Counted from the stretch's first letter, positions 31,738 to 46,171 are shown. The stretch: DNA of 64,000 nucleotides from Brasenia schreberi (GCA_036023115.1 JAYKKT010000073.1:11265001-11329000); one strand, 5' to 3'. Made by a program: numbers and translations. Notes: generated from the letters alone by a model not told the origin.

Positions 31738-33243
31738 ATGGAGGTAATGCTCTCTCTGTGTGTGCGTGTATGTCTTTCTATCTGTGATATGTAGAACATG
31801 CCCGATGTGTTTATCTGTGTTGCAGGAGGGTTATGTGCATCAGTTTCCGGCGTTCGGGAGTTGGGATGTGTCAATCACGCAATACTTAGAGTCGGCACGG
31901 CATGCCGGGTTCCACCAGAGGCTGCCGGCCGATGAGCCCAGCTGGGACTTGTACACCCCCGCTGCTGTCTTCCACATTAAGGTACAAACCTTCACAAAGA
32001 CATCTAATTAATCTTCATCTTTTAGAACCAGAAAGTCTTAACATAATTAGATTCAGAACTCGAGACCTCTCCTCTTAACGTGTATCTGTGTTTGTCTGTG
32101 TTGATGGAGCCACAAGCGTCCTTTGGTAAATGAACCAAGTGCAAAATCAGCTGTGCTCGCTGGAGCTGATTTTTTAATTTTTTACTGGAACCATACTTCG
32201 TAGGTGATTATATCAATGTATTTAAGGTAAATAAATTGTCATTTTTTCTTAATTTTAACTTTTCACAAGGCAAGGAGATATTAGGTAAATGAAGAGCCTT
32301 TGTATAGGGATTTAAATGTCTCAACATGGTTCAGCTTGGCTCACACAAGGATTCCTATGTCTGGTTCATTACCAGACTAGGCATGGATGTATAAATAGTT
32401 ATTTTATTACTGTATACGTATGGTCTCCATTGCGAGTAAACTTGAGATCGGATTATTTTTCCAGTTTTCTTATGTTGATCTTTTGGTAGAGTGGATAGGC
32501 CAAAGCCAGATGCACACCCCAGGGATCGAATTCATGGCCTGCAACCTTGTGACTTGACCCCTTAGCCAGGGGAGCTGTTGCTCTTTGTGCAAGTTTCTTC
32601 TAAGTGAGATCTTCAAACAGTTTAACCTTTTATGGTCTTAGTTTTTTTTACTTATAAATATATTAAAAGTTTCCAGGTCCTTGTCATAATTTCAAATACA
32701 CTGAAATGGTATATATATATGATTAGCTTTTCGAAAGAAAAAAATTATGAAACGAAAAGAATTCTTAAGCTTAAAGCTTAAATTGCTCTCAAATGCGCAC
32801 GATCAAAAAGGTGTGAATTAGTCAAAACATTTTTAAGGTGATTGGAATACGTTTGCTTTTGATAAAGAGGGATGGCACGACAGTGGCAAAGAAGGTGCAG
32901 CCTGTGAAGGACACTTATAATTGGAAGCAGGGATATAAGGTTTGTGAAGTGTTGGAGTCTCCAGAGAAGACAAGGCCTCCGAAGGCAGTCGACCAAGACC
33001 TCTATAAGATAACCCCGGAGCTTCTTCGAAGAAATCGTCGCCGGCGGGTACACTCTCTCCCTCCCTGTCTCTCTCTCTCTGTGTCTGTCTTTCTGTGGCT
33101 TTATTATTAATATGTACGAGCTTCCAGTTTTCTGCTAGATGCATTCATGTATGGTGATAACGATGTTGGTAATTTTTCATTTGCAGCTCAAGATCCTCAG
33201 CTTCTTCTCCTCAATGTTTCGACGCCGGCGCATATGTTACTGA
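31738..33243 (+). CDS. NOI/RIN4-like (AvrRpt2-cleavage-site family) small protein
   Basis: Four exons, 31738-31743, 31826-31981, 32901-33047 and 33187-33243, join in phase 0 to 121 residues; exon 1 encodes only ME. Residues 8-30 (QFPAFGSWD ... ITQYLESARHAG) are the NOI core, PxFGxWD followed by F/YxxAR, the segment cleaved by the bacterial effector AvrRpt2 in RIN4. The middle has VDQDLYKITPELL, and the C-terminus is strongly basic with a late cysteine (FRRRRICY), a plausible membrane-anchoring tail as in RIN4 relatives. Members are plasma-membrane-associated immune-signalling proteins. RIN4 itself has two NOI domains; this one has one, so it is a small single-NOI paralogue. Splice sites are all GT-AG. 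The exon 3 acceptor (GTGCAG at 32900) is my least certain boundary. Confidence 0.82.
32478..32590 (-). mobile_element. tRNA-derived SINE inside intron 2 of the NOI gene
   Basis: The complement reads AGCTCCCCTGGCTAAGGGGT (A-box-like), CAAGTCACAAGGTTGCAGG, CCATGAATTCGATCCCTGGG (B box) and TGTGCATCTGGCTTTGGCC, the full head and body of the family. It is antisense to the host gene. Confidence 0.8.
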
Positions 33244-33255
33244 AAATACATCTTG

Positions 33256-33372
33256 GTCTACGTATGACGTACGCGTACAACCCTATCATGGTGTTTACAA
33301 ACATTACAATCTTTGTCTACGTATGATGTACACGTACAATCTTATCTTATCAGGGTGTTTATACATCAAGTT
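33256..33372 (+). repeat. 59-bp tandem duplication just after the NOI gene stop
   Basis: GTCTACGTATGACGTACGCG at 33256 recurs as GTCTACGTATGATGTACACG at 33315, and both copies continue to a GGTGTTTA(C/T)A motif. The first copy begins 13 bases after the TGA, within the presumed 3' UTR. Confidence 0.85.
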
Positions 33373-33373
<1 letters not shown>

Positions 33374-33407
<34 letters not shown>

Positions 33408-33408
33408 T
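33374..33408. repeat. CT/CA microsatellite
   Basis: TCTCTC run followed by ACACACACAC, in the 3' flank of the NOI gene. Confidence 0.9.
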
Positions 33409-34167
33409 GGTGGGACTGTATACGGTAAACCAAGATAGGCCCATTAGTGGTTTTCTGTGAAGCCCTCATCGTTCTGATCTCCATTTTTTCTGTTTCTCCT
33501 GTTTTAGTAAGCGTCAGTGTTGGCTTTTGCTTTTGCTTTTTGAGAATCGAGTTCGAAGTCTATGTGATGTCCTTGTCAGAAAGGGAATGAAGGGTTCGGA
33601 TTGAGGTTTTGGAAAGCGAGAAAGTTGCTGCAATTAGTGATTTTGAGGAAGAGAGAGAAGGGAAAAGCAAAGGGTCGTTTTTGAGATGCAGGAAAGGATG
33701 GCTTTCATCAAGGAGAGGGTTGGGGTTGCACGTGGTTTGGAGAATGATTCCTCTCCCCTTTAAAGGACATCTTCAAGTGTATACCTGAAAATAATAGCGC
33801 AAAGGAACTTGGTCCTATCAAAAGTCTCTCATAGATTCGAGCCCGGGTCAAACAGGAACGGGTTAGTGGACCTATCAAAACTGTTAGGTCAAGGTTTTAT
33901 AATAAAGACAAAGGATCCTAGTGATTTAGACCATCAAAAGCCAACACATATATAACCTTATATATAGGCTAATATCGGATTACTTTTAAGTGACATAACT
34001 TAAAAAAAATCAAGTCTTTAAAAAAAAGACAATTTTATTACACCCATATTCATGAAAAACAATAATGAAACATGAGTTGATAGTTAAGATCCAATCACTA
34101 TGTTTATATATATAGTTTATAAACCTCCATCTTAATTTTTCATTTAGAATATGCAATAATTGATCTT
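33409..34167. other. Intergenic, no supported gene
   Basis: A GA-rich purine patch lies at 33590-33760. No domain seen. Confidence 0.4.
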
Positions 34168-34272
34168 CTTTTTCTTTTTGGTACAATGGCAGTGCAGAGT
34201 CATGCACATGTGCCAGGTGACCTTCAACGTGTGAGTTGACCCCTATATTAAAGTGAGCTATCGCTTGTTGCC
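34168..34272 (-). mobile_element. tRNA-derived SINE copy
   Basis: The complement has AGCTCACTTTAATATAGGGG, TCAACTCACACGTTGAAGGT, CACCTGGCACATGTGCATGA and a pyrimidine-rich end, in the order of the family consensus seen in the 32478 and 44659 copies. Confidence 0.7.
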
Positions 34273-34585
34273 ACAATACATTGATGTTCTAGTTTTAGTG
34301 CTTAATGCTGGGTTTAACACATAAGTAAACACGACATGATTGTCAACACCAACAAAAGATGAAATGAGATGAATTTAACACGTGAGTGTCTCGTGTCGGT
34401 TTGGTTTGACTATCAAAACTAACTAAGCTTTATTTGGCTTATAAAGCTAAATAAGCTGAACATTAACAACACATTTTCGTTTTGGCTCAACTTATATTAT
34501 CAACTCGTTAGGTGTAGAGTACTTTAATGCATGTAGTGGTGGACTGTTTTAGGGCGAGATGAGACATGGGCCTGAGTTCATCATT

Positions 34586-36954
<2,369 letters not shown>

Positions 36955-37165
36955 ATGTAAGGGACATCCTTGTATGGTCGGTCTTAAGTCCGGATAAATG
37001 AGGAGGGTTGCGTTAGGCTTTCGAGAGCCAACGTAAAACTTTATCGAACTTATCTATCATAAATTCTACAAATTATGATAGGGCTTTGTAGAAACAAAGA
37101 ATCCATGTAGCTCACAACATCTAGTATAGGAAAAAACTTAGTTGTAGTTGTAGTAGTAGTTTTGA
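36955..37165 (+). mobile_element. RTE derivative with 5' and 3' ends joined, no coding region
   Basis: Bases about 36975-37045 (GGTCGGTCTTAAGTCCGGAT, GAGGAGGGTTGCGTTAGGCT, then AGCCAACG) match the 5' leader of the copy starting at 10700. Bases about 37080-37161 (GGGCTTTGTAGAAACAAAGA, ATCCATGTAG, then AAACTTAGTTGTAGTTGTAG) match the RTE 3' UTR and tail. The whole ORF between them is absent, so it is a short nonautonomous or internally deleted derivative. Confidence 0.75.
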
Positions 37166-38299
37166 AATCATTGATTATGTGTTTGATTAGTGAATGATAC
37201 TAAAGGTTTGCTGATAAGAGAGAGAGTATATAACATTTACTAAAAACATAATTTTAATTAAGCTATGAACACAATTTTTTACCTTAAAGTTGTTGTGTCA
37301 AACTATTTCTCTCGTCCGTGTGCATGCACGCATGTGTGGACACAATAGGGTGTTAACAAATTGAACTAGATCCATCTTCGTTTGGAATTGAACACCAAGG
37401 GAACATCAACATTGACTTTTGCTTGACTCATTTCTCGTGAAGCTCGCCAAGAAAGATGGCTGCTCGTAAACTGGTGAACTCACTCAGTGGCAGATTCAGC
37501 TTGTTTTGGGTGGGGTGAACTTCAAGTTGGGGTTAAACGGTTTTTAAAGATTTCCATTTTTAAAAAATTTCAATACACATATACAAAATTTTTAGAATTT
37601 CGGGTGAGAGGGTCGTCTCACCCCTCCACAATGTGGATCCACCATTGAACTCGCACCATTAAATAAAAGAGCCATTCTGTTATTACATTGGATAAAGCTT
37701 TAGTCCCATATCAAACAATGGGAGTCCTGCCCAAGATGACATCAAACCATTGATGATGATAATCACGGTGCTGTCATATGGATTTCGTTTTGGTCTTATT
37801 TGACGTTAAGTTATCCTATCCTTTTCTTTTCTTTTCTTTTCTTTTTTCTTTTTTCCCGATTATAATGGGAGGCTGAATCCTAATACAGACACAAGGATAT
37901 TGTTTAGAAGATGAGCTATCAATTCATATAGGTTAAGAGTGATGTCTAATGGATGAAAACAGTTTAAGGAAAACGATTTAACCACAAGGTGTTTAAGGTG
38001 AAGTTTTTCATATTGGTCTATGTACAAATTCCTCTCAACATTACTGGGATATCATTTAGAACATGAGCTAAAACAAACATATAACCAGTGGTACACCCAC
38101 TTTAGGGCGAGGTGCGGCATGTGCCTCAGCCGAAATCTGAAAATTTCCTGGGCTTGTTGTATATAGGGAAATACAACTGCTTTGTGGACCAGAGATATAA
38201 GTGTGTTTCACCCAAAAAAAAAATTTGGTCAGGAGTCCGCCACTGCACATAACATAAATTCAAACACTTGCAGTTAGAACTCTACTGAATATGTTGAAT

Positions 38300-38600
38300 T
38301 GGCACGTCGGCTGAGAGAGAGAAAGTAGCATGAAAAAGGAAGGGATTTTCAAAGACAAAAAAGCATTGAAATGAACTAAATAATATTACATCACCTAAAA
38401 AAAGCCAGTGCCAAATAAAGAGGTTCCAAAGGGTGCACAGGGTACAAGGTTGTAGTGAAATTGGACCTTGATTTTTGGTGTTTACAGTTTTAAGTTTCGA
38501 TATGCATTAAATACAAAACCCATTGCTAGTATGAAACTACAGAACTTTGGTATCAAAGAGGAGGTGAGTTGCAATAATTGAACCCAAGAGCTTCATACGA
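38300..38600 (+). repeat. Dispersed repeat, copy A
   Basis: Shares with 39185-39475 the words GGAA(G)GGATTTTC...AAGACAAAAAAG, TGCCAAATAAA, ATTGGACCTT and ACTTTGG(T/C)A(T/C)CA, and with 47590-47800 the run GGTGCA..GG.(T)ACAAGG, CTTGATTTTTGG, TTTTAAGTTT and CTAGTATGAAACTA(C/T)AGAA. Noncoding; the element class is unknown. Confidence 0.6.
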
Positions 38601-38689
38601 AAACACAAGCGTCTCCTTCCCTTTTGTGTTGTTGTCCCTTTTGCTTCATACAAAACCTATCGCTTTGCTTCATATGAAAACTCTACCGT

Positions 38690-38985
38690 TGATCATGCCT
38701 ATCAAATGACGGAGATGTTGAGTAGATTTAAGCATGGATTGGATTAAGCATAGACTACTATCTCTATATTATATATATAATATGCTTGTCACTTTCTTAT
38801 AGGAGGCAAAGATGCACGAAATTGAAAAGTAAGAGGCAAAAAACACAAATACATTTTTGTGCAAGTTGTAATTGATTAACAATCTAACTTTTTGCTTTGT
38901 CCACTATTATCTCAACTATTTTTTTTCTTAATTGGATGGTTAAAACTTGTGATTATAGGTAAGACTCATAATATATATAGGCAGT
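38690..38985 (+). repeat. Dispersed repeat with partner at 40130-40390
   Basis: Both segments contain GATGTT.(G)A.TAGATTT, a CT/TA run, TTCTTAATTGGATGGTTAA and GGTAAGACTCATAATATA in the same order, about 1.4 kb apart, indicating an old duplication or two copies of one element. Confidence 0.6.
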
Positions 38986-39184
38986 GGCAAATGCATGATG
39001 TCTTTCGGTGAATAATCTTTTGTAAACATCCCCACCATTTTATCTTTGAGATGATAAAACAATTTTTTTTAATGCAGTGCATTAAATGTAAAGCACAAAA
39101 GTATAATGATACTTTTGATTTTTTAATTTAAATCCCTATCATGGATCATACCATACTTGATGTTTTCAGTGCATTTATCAATCA

Positions 39185-39475
39185 CCAACATACAAAAAGA
39201 GAGAATATGGAATGAAAAGGAAGAGATTTTCCAAGACGAAAAAGCTGGTGAGATGGACCAAATAATACTGTTATCAAAGAAAAATGTGTGCCAAATAAAC
39301 TTGTCATTAAATATTGTGTTTGACACAAGGTTTCAAGGGGAATTGGACCTTCATTTTAATGGAGAACCCATGAGTTGGTGTAAAGTTATGGTTCCATAGG
39401 TCGAGTATGAGTAAAAAACTTTGGCACCATAAGAGAGGTGGGCCAAGGGCCAAGCGACTTTCTATGAAAATCAAA
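39185..39475 (+). repeat. Dispersed repeat, copy B (diverged)
   Basis: Same order of shared words as copy A from GAAAAGGAAGAGATTTTCCA to AGAGAGGTGGGCCAAGG, with a different middle. Confidence 0.5.
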
Positions 39476-41895
39476 AATACCTCCTCTACCTAGCCTCAAA
39501 TAAAATCCGAAGCATCAATACTATTCATGAATCAAACATAAAACTATTATTCTTTAAAATTATGGTTACAAGCTTATCTGGGTTTCAACTTATAATTCTA
39601 GTACCAAGGCCCTAACACCACGCATCAAGCACACCCTCATGGGTGTGGTTGATATAGGGAACCTAGTTTTTTTCTTATCATAGTGAATACACAATTCACT
39701 TCTGCCCATCTTGCCATCAAATTTACCACAATTAACAACAAATTATAGTTAAGTCTTGATCATATTCAAATCAACTTGACAAATACCTTTCTTAAGCAAT
39801 GAAATAAGCAAGTATGGACATCAAACGTTATCATGCAAATTGAAATTCTACATCCACAAAGAAAATTCATCAATCAATAGTCATATTTTACATATGGCAT
39901 TTTAAAGCCTATGAATAGTCACAAAGATACTTTCTCTCGTGCATGATAATAGTCCAAAATATAGTTTCTCTATATGAGGATAGGGTAAATGTTCAAACCC
40001 TTTTAATGCTCAATTCTACTTTATCATCTTAACAGTTTGACCTTTGAGATGAATGGATAAGGTGATAGAGAAAAATGAATTTAATTCACATGGTGCATTA
40101 AATGTAAAGTATAAAAGTACAACATCACTTTCAACTCAAATCTTTAATATTAATCATGGTAATCTAATGGTGGTGATGTTTGAATAGATTTGAATAGAGA
40201 TGGGTTTTGAGCATTTACCATTACATCCATCTCTCTCTATTGATATATATATCCAAACGATGGACATTTACAAGTTATACTTAATTAATAGTCTACTTTT
40301 TTGCTTTCAGCATTTTTGTATCAATTGTCTATTTTCTTAATTGGATGGTTAAGATTTTCAATGAAAGGTAAGACTCATAATATACATATATATATATATG
40401 ATGGTTTTCTATTCAATACTTACATAACCATGAAAAGTGGGAATAAAAGTGTCATTTTGCAACTTTAAAATGTTATTTAAACTTTAAAAGAGTATATATA
40501 CATACACACAAAGTATATATATGCAAAGAGAGAGTATCTTGCACACTCTCACAACTTCATACTTATACCCCTCCGTTTATTTTTGAGAGCATAAGTATCA
40601 TTAAAAATTTATAAGGTGTTTGAGAAAATATAAAGGTGTTCGTGAATTTGTAGTGTCAGTGGAATAGATTCAAAAATCAATCTATTGGCATATGAATGCA
40701 GTTGCCACAGTATGCATAGTCTTCTCTCTATATATACACGTATATGCATACTTATTTTTAAAATAACTTTTAAATGTATAAAATGAGCCTACTTTTATAT
40801 ATATGTAAGTGTAGTATAGAAAAACTATCATATACACACTATATATAGAGAGAGATAGAGGGATTCTATCTTATGTATCTCTCACAATGTTCCCTTTGCT
40901 TTTTAGGTACATCAATGTAATAAGGTCATCTTTTATATAGTTTTCCAACAGTTTTATATCTTTCTAAATAATTTTTATACCCCGAGAAAGAAAAAAGAAT
41001 ACACGAGTATGCATTATGAGAGGTTAGACATATATAGAGGAGTGGCCCATGGTCAATTGAGCATGGAGCTTGATTCTGTCTTTCACATAGTTACACTACT
41101 TCTACTACCAACTATTGCATTTCCTCACATTCTACTACTCCTCTACTCCATAAAACCACCTTCTAAGAATCAAAACCACCATCTCCATTACCAAGATGAC
41201 CCAAAAATCTGTAAACCAACCTATCTATATAAATATTTTATTTTTTAAATTTGTTTTGGTGGTGATAGCCACAGTTTTTAACAAAGAAATGTGGTTTTGG
41301 GCATACGAAGTGAGGGTTTGAGCACTACGGTGGAATTGGTTGAATCATGTGAAACAAGGGTTTGAGCACCTTGCTCAATTGACTGTCCCTCTCCATACAT
41401 ACATCCATACATACATATAAAAAAGTTGTTTGATCTTGAAAAAAATATCAAGAACAGGCAAGTTGGCCAGTTGTTTCTGTACATATTTACAAGAAGTAAA
41501 AAATCCATTTTGAATGCCCAAATTACCCATAAAAACCATATTTCGACCAAGAGTTACCAAGATTTCAGTCGACGGTTACACAACCTGAATTTTTACCTCC
41601 TCCTTTGTTTTCCTTTTCCAACTAAACACTTGACACCACTTGTTGGTTACATAAAATCCCAATCACTCATCTACAATACCCTTTTCACTATGATTGACCA
41701 TTGTAAAGTTCATTATTATTGAAAAACAAGTAATACTTATCATTAAGCACATCATAGATATGCATGTTAGGAGTCCTAGTTGGAGACCACCAGCATTTAT
41801 ATACATTCATACATCGAAAATAATTAAAGGGAGATAGTTTGGGCTTTGATTCAATATTTGAAGAATAACTTGGCATCCTTCGAAGAGGTAAAGTC

Positions 41896-42384
41896 ATGGA
41901 GCTTCTGTTGGTAGATGTTGATGTGAATCTCATGATTGTGGGTGCAAGCTTGGAAAGCGTAGCCAAGAAGAATGACATGTCGGTCACTGTTGGTAGATAC
42001 TCGTACGACCTTGTTGATGAGGACCATGGCTTCCTATATGAGAAGGTTATGACAAAAACAGATGTGTCTCGGCACCACCAGAGGCTCATCAAACCTGGAA
42101 CTGTAATATCCTTCTTCCCAAGCACTAGACCCATGGTTTGGGTAGTGGTTCCTCTTATGAGTGCCTGGGTTTTTGAGTTTAATGTTCGGAAGGAAGAAAA
42201 GATGAACGTAATAAAAGGATGACACAACTTCGAAGCTGATAATAACCTCAAAGTTGGGCATGTGGTTTGATTCTTCCGTGGCAACACCAGCTTTGAGTTC
42301 ACTGTTGTATTAATCAAACCTAACCTCAAGCCCACATTAGTTCTTATGCCTTCATCGATGGCCATCAGGCTATTTGGAAAGTAG
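41896..42384 (+). pseudogene. B3-domain transcription factor remnant
   Basis: The frame from ATG 41896 to TAG 42382-42384 is broken twice, at about 42220 (VIKG*HNF, where the family has W) and at about 42268 (HVV*FFRG, where R is usual). The readable part is FLYEKVMTKTDVSRHHQRLI (the B3 start, LF-K-LT-SDV-xx-RL-IP), WVFEFNVRKEEKMNVIKG, NNLKVGHVV and FFRGNTSFEFTVVLIKP, spanning a complete B3 fold of about 110 residues. B3 proteins bind DNA (RY or AuxRE-type sites). With only this domain and two nonsense changes it is probably a dead, REM- or RAV-like copy. The long frame on the opposite strand is a by-product. Confidence 0.78.
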
Positions 42385-43578
42385 ATTGGCTCCTATAAAA
42401 GTGATGAAGAAACATAGGATGAGATGAGGGTGGGTGAGATGGAAGAGGAGAATACAAGGTACATAATAAAAGCTCACCTTTAATTAAACTAAATTTAAGT
42501 AAAAAAGCTCACCTTTAATTATTTTCTTTTTGAGTTGTGGGCCCCTTATGATTCTTTTCGTAAGTGTTCTTCTTACTCAGTTGACTAAGGGTCAACCTTT
42601 GTGCTACAATCTACTTGGTTAATCAAGTTAAAAAATTTCTCAAGAGAAACTGGTCAACACTTTTATTTGATCTCTCACAATTTGCATGCTCCAAAGGAAG
42701 CACATGAAGAAGAAAATCAACACCTTTATCGCTTTGAGGACTTGGAGATTTGGGAGATATCCTTGCTATTTTTTAAAGATGATTTACAAGAGGGTTGAAG
42801 AGCCCTATTTATAGGATGTATTACAACTCTAAAGGGAAAATATTTTAAAGGTAGGAAAATAAAGTCAAAATAAAGCCTCCTTTGAAAATAAAGCTTCCAT
42901 TTGGCTTAATGTGGCTTGATGGCATGAAGGCTCACACGTGACTCAATGACTTTCCCTATGGCTCCATGGCTCAAATATGACATGGTGGCTCCCTTGTGAC
43001 TTGTTTGGATGCACTAAGGTGGGGCACACCCAACCTGTTTTGCCTTACACCAACCTTAAGTAGATCAAACCAAGACCAGGGTAGGTTAGGTTCACATGGG
43101 TTCAATAAGGTTGAGTCTAGCTATGGATCACGGGTTGGGTTTGACTTAGGCTAGGGAAGGTTAACTTAAATTTGTTTATGGGATCGACTAGGATTTGGTT
43201 TAGTTTGATTGACTTAGGAGTATGGAACTTGGTTCAATGAGGTCTAGGCATAGTCAAGTCAAAATCGAGCCATGTTCATTAAATTTCAAATGTCCTTGAT
43301 TTAATTAATTGATACTAACAGTACAATAACTATGATAGTTTTCTTAGCTTGGGCCTGGCCTCAGGCAACCATGGCTCAAGATTCAGCACAGATGAGCCGT
43401 CAAGCTCCATATATGCATCGATTAATTCATCAACTTTGCAGTTTTAGAAGTCTGTGAATGTGAAAACGGTCAGCTTCAGTTGTCGTGCACCAGATACAAG
43501 TTTCTCCTGGGACGGTTCACAATCGGATATCAATGGAGATCATAAAAAACGCATGTATCATTCAAATTGATGGCTTCT
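42385..43578. other. Intergenic; possible degenerate LTR region
   Basis: AGCCCTATTTATAGGATGT at about 42811 looks like an LTR TATA region and is followed by repetitive GGCT(C/T)-rich text (42890-43010) and GGTTAGGTT-type text (43080-43260), as in old LTRs, but no paired terminal repeat was found. Confidence 0.3.
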
Positions 43579-43785
43579 GATCCACCATCTGCTATTTTGC
43601 ATCAAATATTATGTTTCAATCAGATGAAACAGTCTTGCCCTTCGGTTCTGCAAAGATATTTGCATCATTATTGGCGTTTTGATCCACCATCTGCTATTTT
43701 GCATCAGAAATGATGTTTCAAGTAGATGAAACAACCTTTGCCTTCAATTAATTCTGCAAAGATATTGGCGGCATTATTGACATTT
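43579..43785 (+). repeat. 102-bp tandem duplication
   Basis: GATCCACCATCTGCTATTTT at 43579 recurs at 43681. Both copies continue through ATGTTTCAA(T/G).AGATGAAACA and end at TTCTGCAAAGATATT(T/G)GC. Confidence 0.92.
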
Positions 43786-44658
43786 AATTTTTTGTCTATT
43801 TGTCATCAATATGTATTAGCTGCACTTTAAACATCAAATAGAGTTCTTTTTGACAAATATGTCAGAGGTTTGGTTGATTGTGTGCCCGAACACGTCATAC
43901 CAGCACCAAATTTGCTAAGCCATGAAGGCAAGTTTTACGAACGGGAAAGTACTACCATTTGAATTAAGATATGCCCATGCTTGATGAAAGAAAAGAACCT
44001 CCAATTTCAAGTTGGTAGCATTAAAAGCTTAGGTTATCGAACTCTAATATGGACTGAACGTTCCTCAATATAGTAAGCAAGTTTTTTGAATAATTTTCGT
44101 GGTAATTGAAGCTTGAGTTGGATCCCAGTCTAGTATAAAATTTGATTAATCACACTCTTCTCCATCATCCTCATCTTGGTTGTATCTTATGAGCAATCTC
44201 AATGGTCATCCTCGACAGAACATTATATGATTTGGGCTGAAAAAATCAATATTCTGTGGAACTCCATAAAGAAAGACTTATCTCTCATTAGTTGTCAGTC
44301 TATGAGTTATTCTCCTGAAAGATCAACAAATGGCTTCCTCGCACTAGACTGCCATGATCTTAATCTGGTGAAGAAACCCCGTTATCTCAAGAACCAAGGT
44401 TAGTCATATTTGCCATGTATATGCAACAAACATACGTATGGCAAGTAAATTAGCTGAACCAACCAAACATGAACTTCTTTAGGCAACTCAAAATTCTTCT
44501 CATGTCCAGCTTGTTAGCTCCAATTCAAACTTGAAATGAGCAATAACTGAATATGATTTGTTTGTTAAAATAAAAAACTAGTTTCATTATATAAATTTCA
44601 TTCAAAAAAATGGGTTTCCTTTTAATACCAATTTTGTGTGTCTACAAAGTTCTTTCTT
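43786..44658. other. Intergenic, no supported gene
   Basis: An open frame of 75 residues at 44176-44403 (HYMIWAEKINILWNS, SYSPERSTNGFLAL) has no recognised domain. Possibly a gene relic, unproved. Confidence 0.35.
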
Positions 44659-44762
44659 GTATGACGGGGAGGTCAAGGCCACATGCATGCCCTGGGTATT
44701 GTGTTCATGACCTTCAAAGTATGAGTCATCCCACCTTGCCAGGTGAGCTATTACTCTTCAAA
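44659..44762 (-). mobile_element. tRNA-derived SINE copy
   Basis: The complement reads TAGCTCACCTGGCAAGGTGG (A box), GACTCATACTTTGAAGGTCA, TGAACACAATACCCAGGGCA (diverged B box) and TGCATGTGGCCTTGACC. Confidence 0.8.
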
Positions 44763-45026
44763 GTGTGTGTGTGAGCGTGCATACAAACTAGCCATACTTA
44801 GTTCAATCGAGCTATGGATTGTCGATATGTTGCTTGGTCTGCATTGAAGAACTTGATTTTTTTAAAGGCAAACTGGAGTTCGGCAAACCCTGCACCAGGC
44901 AGGGCCAACAATAAAGAGGGTGGTCTCAGAGGTCGAGTTTAAATGATTCCCGAACTAGCATGGCTGGTTCTGACCGAAACAACAGCCTGCAAATCGTTCC
45001 TAACCAGAACTGCTTAACCACATCCT

Positions 45027-45130
45027 AGGGATGCATGCATGTGTGTGTTAAGCATCGGCCTCCCGTTACTATTATTATTATTTCTAAGCCTTTTCCCACA
45101 CTAAATGGAGTCGACTCGAGTATGTGCAAC
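45027..45130. mobile_element. SINE 3' part followed by minus-strand RTE 3' end
   Basis: GGGATGCATGCATGTGTGTG and the CATCGGCCTCCCGTTAC end are the SINE body. Directly after, ATTATTATTATTTCTAAGCC and TTTTCCCACACTAAATGGAG are the reverse complement of the RTE 3' terminus and its tail. The RTE insertion appears to begin at or near the SINE end. Confidence 0.65.
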
Positions 45131-45499
45131 ACAAAAACTTTGTAGGAGATTACCCACCCTAGTATTGTTCTTGTCCAAGTATGCTTAGCTTCAAAGTTTG
45201 GATGGAATCAAGTGCATCCATGCTCGAAATGTCACACCCCTTAAGACCCACAAAAGTTTTATTGGCATCTCACTGTAAGTAAAAAAAAAAAGGGAAGTGG
45301 TGCACGCATGTGTGTTAGGCTTCAGCCACCCATTATAACAAAAAGAAAGAAAACTATAACTTGGTTCATCCTTCCATGAAACACCTGATCCGTATTCAGT
45401 TTCATCTAATTCTTTTTATTTTCTTTTTTATGTTTTTTTCATACCAGAACTGACCGTTTGAAACCATAATCAAAACCATGAAAGATGCAATCTAGTATA

Positions 45500-45543
<44 letters not shown>

Positions 45544-46061
45544 TACACACACACACACATTTATATACGACTACCTTGGGCACATAGTTTTGGTGAAAAT
45601 CTAAAATAGGAGCTTTTGTTAGTGACACAGACCCTAACACCATGTTCATATTCAGCTCATGCTGTTTAATGAACCAAATATAAATGGGTTAGGGATGAGA
45701 CCAAAACCGAGCCTAACTGCAAGCGACTTGGTTCATTTATTTGACCTACTTTACCTATCACTCGATCGAGAGAAGATGCGAAGGACGTGGATAGTAAAAT
45801 TTAGAATTATACAAGATGCTCCACTGGAAATATCCTTATAATTGCATCGAAAGATGTTCCCCAAAAAGTATATCCCATTCTAATAGCTCCCAATAGTTTA
45901 CATGAAATAGTAGTGTGTGTATTATTTAATATGACATATACATTATATATTAATGTTAAATATTTAAAAGATAAAATTTTCATTTTAATGCAAATAGATT
46001 ACATAAATAATATGCATTTTCATATAAGACACCTAAAATATGATAATGTATAGCAGAATGT
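45131..46061. other. Intergenic, with SINE tail and microsatellite
   Basis: A SINE-type 3' end (CATGTGTGTTAGGCTTCAGC, CATTATAAC, then AAAAAGAAAG) sits at about 45305-45355. CA/TA microsatellites span 45504-45561. No gene seen. Confidence 0.5.
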
Positions 46062-46171
46062 GATAACAACTCAACTAACTAGTGGGTCAACTTAGAACGT
46101 GAAGGTCATGAGTTCGATACCTAGGGTGTGCATGCATTTGGCTTTTGGACTCTCCATTTTACCAAGAAATA
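46062..46171 (+). mobile_element. tRNA-derived SINE copy (best + strand example)
   Basis: Head and body in order: CTAACTAGTGGGTCAACTTA, GAAGGTCATGAGTTCGATAC (B box), CTAGGGTGTGCATGCATTTG, then CTCCATTTTACCAAGAAATA at the end. Confidence 0.8.

Larger units (their letters stand above)
37170..41895. other. AT-rich intergenic DNA with diverged dispersed repeats
   Basis: No gene recognised in 4.7 kb. A TTTCTTTTC pyrimidine microsatellite lies at 37822-37855. Two repeat families recur internally (see 38300 and 38690 entries). TATATA tracts occur at 38773, 40385, 40495 and 40860. Confidence 0.5.

Noticed and set aside
41688..42365. Long minus-strand open frame of 225 residues
   Set aside because: It is antisense to the B3-domain remnant, shows no domain, and its openness is explained by the coding composition of the + strand.
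42600..42798. 65-residue frame as a gene
   Set aside because: No domain; it lies in sequence that looks like an old LTR with a TATA region just downstream.
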